Shown here piece by piece: positions 5,588 to 6,971 of a stretch of 6,971 nucleotides of DNA. Position 1 is the stretch's first letter, and each line of letters opens with the position of its first letter. A program made the translations under genes and the position numbers. The notes under the pieces were generated by a model. That model was not told the origin of the DNA. It did no database searches and saw nothing but the letters and a program-made list of their open reading frames with translations. The stretch covers positions 1 to 6,971 of the forward strand of contig JAJRUU010000226.1 of NCBI GenBank assembly GCA_024277605.1, written 5' to 3'. The DNA comes from a bacterium (GTDB lineage: Bacteria; SZUA-182; SZUA-191; JAJRXT01).

Positions 5588-6600
5588 CAATCCTTTGCGG
5601 TCAGCTGGGAGAACACTTCTTCTAAGGAGGTCTCCTGGGGATAACAGGCTTCCACTTTGCCGCCTGAGGTTACTATGCGCTCAATCAACTGCCACATGTC
5701 TCCCTGCTGCTCGTCTATATAAATTTCCAGCTCTAAATAAGGCGAACCGGCTTCCGGTTTCAGCTCATCAATGGTTTTTACAAAGGGCAGTGAAAGAATA
5801 GTTTTACGGTAATCAAACCCATTTTGACGCAACTTCAGTGAGTAGCGCTTTTTAGGGGTCAACCCCCGGACGTGTTCGACGGTACCGCAGGTTCTGATGG
5901 TTCCCTGATGCAGGATAGCGATTCTTTGGCACATCTGGGCTTCGGCCAGATTGTGGGTGCTGAAGAAGACTGTCTTGCCATGCTGCTTTATTATATCTTG
6001 CTTGACAAAATCCCTCAATTGTTGGGCCACGACGGGATCCAGGCTGCGGGTGGGTTCATCCATAAACAAAATTTCGGGTTCGGTCAACAGCCCGCGGGCA
6101 ATGGATAAACGCTGACGCATACCGGTAGAATAATCCTTAAACATCTTGTCGGCCTGCGGCAGCAATCCGGTAACATCCAGTACCAGATTAATGCGCTTTT
6201 TGGCTTGCACCGGGGCTAGATTGTTCAAGACAGCGTAGAAGTCCAGGTTCTGGCGTCCGGTAAGCCGCCAATAGAAGCTGCGTTCCTCGTTTATCACATA
6301 GCCGATGGAGCGTCTTATTTGTTTTTCATGTTGGAAAATATCATAGCCGTTTACCAACGCGGCGCCTTCATTGGGCAGCATCAAGGTACATAAAATCTTT
6401 ATCAAGGTAGTTTTGCCGGCGCCATTAGGCCCCAGCAGGCCGAATAACTCATTCTGGCCAACCTGGAGATCTACTCCGCGCAGAGCGGTAATCTCCTCCC
6501 GCCGGAGGGGGTGCCGCAACATTTCACGGTAGCGCTTTTGTTTGGGAAACCGTTTGGTAATGCCCTGGGTTTCTATAGCGTATTTAGATTGGGTATGCAT
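5587..6600 (-). CDS. ABC-2 type transporter ATP-binding protein
   Basis: The 337-residue protein is the cytoplasmic ATPase of an exporter. It has Walker A GPNGAGKTT (57-65), signature YSTGMRQR (157-164), Walker B ILFMDE (177-182) with catalytic E182, D-loop SLD (186-188) and switch histidine H215. The Q-loop glutamine is replaced: the segment reads GYVINEERSFYWRLTGRQNL, with asparagine where glutamine is expected, a form seen in some ABC-2 exporters. A C-terminal extension (about 250-337) follows the nucleotide-binding domain, as in NodI- and DrrA-like proteins, ending in the common ETSLEEVF motif. The start at 6600 is the only ATG ahead of the domain, yet the leader before it is AACCCCCCCT with no Shine-Dalgarno. 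The gene is translationally coupled to the permease. Confidence 0.95.
   Translation of the reverse strand: MHTQSKYAIETQGITKRFPKQKRYREMLRHPLRREEITALRGVDLQVGQNELFGLLGPNGAGKTTLIKILCTLMLPNEGAALVNGYDIFQHEKQIRRSIGYVINEERSFYWRLTGRQNLDFYAVLNNLAPVQAKKRINLVLDVTGLLPQADKMFKDYSTGMRQRLSIARGLLTEPEILFMDEPTRSLDPVVAQQLRDFVKQDIIKQHGKTVFFSTHNLAEAQMCQRIAILHQGTIRTCGTVEHVRGLTPKKRYSLKLRQNGFDYRKTILSLPFVKTIDELKPEAGSPYLELEIYIDEQQGDMWQLIERIVTSGGKVEACYPQETSLEEVFSQLTAKD
5591..5596 (-). promoter_or_regulatory. RBS of the permease gene
   Basis: AAAGGA on the minus strand, inside the last codons of the ATPase gene, is followed by TTG-ATG-ATG. Spacing is 0 nt to TTG, 3 nt to the first ATG (5587) and 6 nt to the second (5584). 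Spacing alone favours 5584; the TGATG overlap with the ATPase stop favours 5587. Confidence 0.6.
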
Positions 6601-6642
6601 AGGGGGGGTTCAGCTCAATAATAATTGTGAATTGTGAGACTT

Positions 6643-6694
6643 AACTTAGCATGGGTGGGGGCTGGAAGTCAAGCATAGGGGTAGTTGTTGTCAA
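6643..6694 (-). promoter_or_regulatory. Candidate promoter of the ABC exporter operon
   Basis: On the minus strand TTGACT (6672-6667) and TAAGTT (6648-6643) are separated by 18 bp, about 43 bp ahead of the ATPase start. A better -35, TTGACA, lies at 6694-6689 but has no good -10 at standard spacing. Between promoter and gene is a short direct repeat, AATTGTGA, near 6623-6637 on the plus strand, that could be an operator. This is pattern matching only. Confidence 0.35.
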
Positions 6695-6716
6695 GTACAA
6701 AACCCGGAAACGGTGT

Positions 6717-6750
6717 CAGGTGTTGCCCAAATCAAATTACACCTGTTTTT
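6717..6750 (+). terminator. Candidate plus-strand terminator hairpin
   Basis: CAGGTGT (6717-6723) and ACACCTG (6739-6745) form a perfect 7-bp inverted repeat with a 15-nt loop, followed directly by TTTTT (6746-6750). No plus-strand gene is seen upstream, so the function is doubtful. The preceding CGGTGTCAGG resembles fragments of dispersed repeats, and the hairpin may be a repeat remnant. Confidence 0.35.
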
Positions 6751-6832
6751 GTCATTGCGAAAAGCGTAAGCGACGAAGCAATCTATAGATATATAAAGAG
6801 CTTGAGATTGCTTCGCTCACGCTCGCAATGAC
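6751..6832. repeat. 82-bp palindromic intergenic repeat
   Basis: The arms GTCATTGCGA...GAAGCAATCT (6751-6784) and AGATTGCTTCG...CGCAATGAC (6805-6832) are inverted copies with an AT-rich centre. The outer GTCATTGCGA/CGCAATGAC and the inner GAAGCAATCT/AGATTGCTTC blocks match almost perfectly. The left arm carries a few extra bases. There is no coding capacity. Palindromes of this GTCATTGCGAGC...GAAGCAATC type are familiar as dispersed intergenic repeats in many bacterial genomes. It lies between the exporter operon's upstream region and the insertion-sequence end. Confidence 0.8.
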
Positions 6833-6849
6833 ATCTTATTACACGTGGT

Positions 6850-6971
6850 TGTGCTAGCCTAAAATTGACCAGGAAAAGTGGATTTCGCTAGCCGAAAATT
6901 GACCACCCTGAGCGAAGTGCCTCCAGTACAATGGTCGGAAAAATTCGATCATTTGGAAGGGGGTAAAGGAG
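6850..6971 (+). mobile_element. Probable IS21-like insertion sequence end (partial)
   Basis: Two near-identical 19-bp direct repeats, GCTAGCC-(T/G)-AAAATTGACCA, lie at 6853-6871 and 6887-6905 (18 of 19 identical, 34-bp period). They are followed by a short leader ending in GGGGGTAAAGGAG at the window edge. Repeated subterminal blocks starting near a TGT end, then a strong ribosome-binding site, are the layout of the left end of IS21-family elements ahead of istA. The transposase start would lie a few bases beyond the window. The family is inferred from end structure alone; another element with repeated transposase-binding sites cannot be excluded. Confidence 0.55.

Noticed and set aside
5147..6108. 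Short plus-strand open frames opposite the ABC exporter genes
   Set aside because: They are antisense to clear transporter genes, with no domains or ribosome-binding sites.

Overview
All recognised protein genes and the single tRNA lie on the minus strand, so the window reads right to left. The only plus-strand element is the start of what looks like an insertion sequence at the right edge. The DNA is bacterial, with moderate GC. Lineage cannot be settled from sequence alone because the signals are mixed. The order IHF/HU-like gene, MerR-type regulator, tRNA-Pro resembles one known from deltaproteobacterial (Desulfobacterota) genomes. The compact 671-residue IF2 and the GGGGAC...GTCCCC type of intergenic repeat look more like clostridial Firmicutes or an uncultured phylum.

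Layout from the right. 6850-6971 looks like the end of an IS21-like element running out of the window. 6751-6832 is a long palindromic intergenic repeat. 4754-6600 is a two-gene operon for an ABC-2 type exporter: an ATPase followed by a permease, translationally coupled. 4363-4753 holds no convincing gene. It contains a perfect 39-bp tandem duplication built on the palindrome GGGGACTGGTCCCC, and AT-rich inverted repeats just ahead of infB. 2347-4362 is infB (translation initiation factor IF2). 1485-2309 is a single-pass membrane protein with a PilN-like N-terminus and two C-terminal SPOR-like repeats. 1323-1451 is a 129-bp MITE-like element with perfect 11-bp terminal inverted repeats. 1014-1313 is an IHF/HU-family gene, 562-942 a MerR-type regulator, and 483-559 tRNA-Pro(GGG). 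1-482 is non-coding, with a large palindromic repeat and several small hairpins.

Functionally the left half is a housekeeping block: translation initiation, cell envelope, nucleoid architecture, regulation and a tRNA, probably co-transcribed in part. The right half is an exporter of unknown substrate. No complete novel multi-gene system is evident. The points most worth a second look are the PilN-like INLLP motif joined to SPOR repeats, loss of the intercalating proline in the IHF-like protein, infB away from its usual nusA neighbourhood, and the number of different palindromic repeats packed into the gaps.
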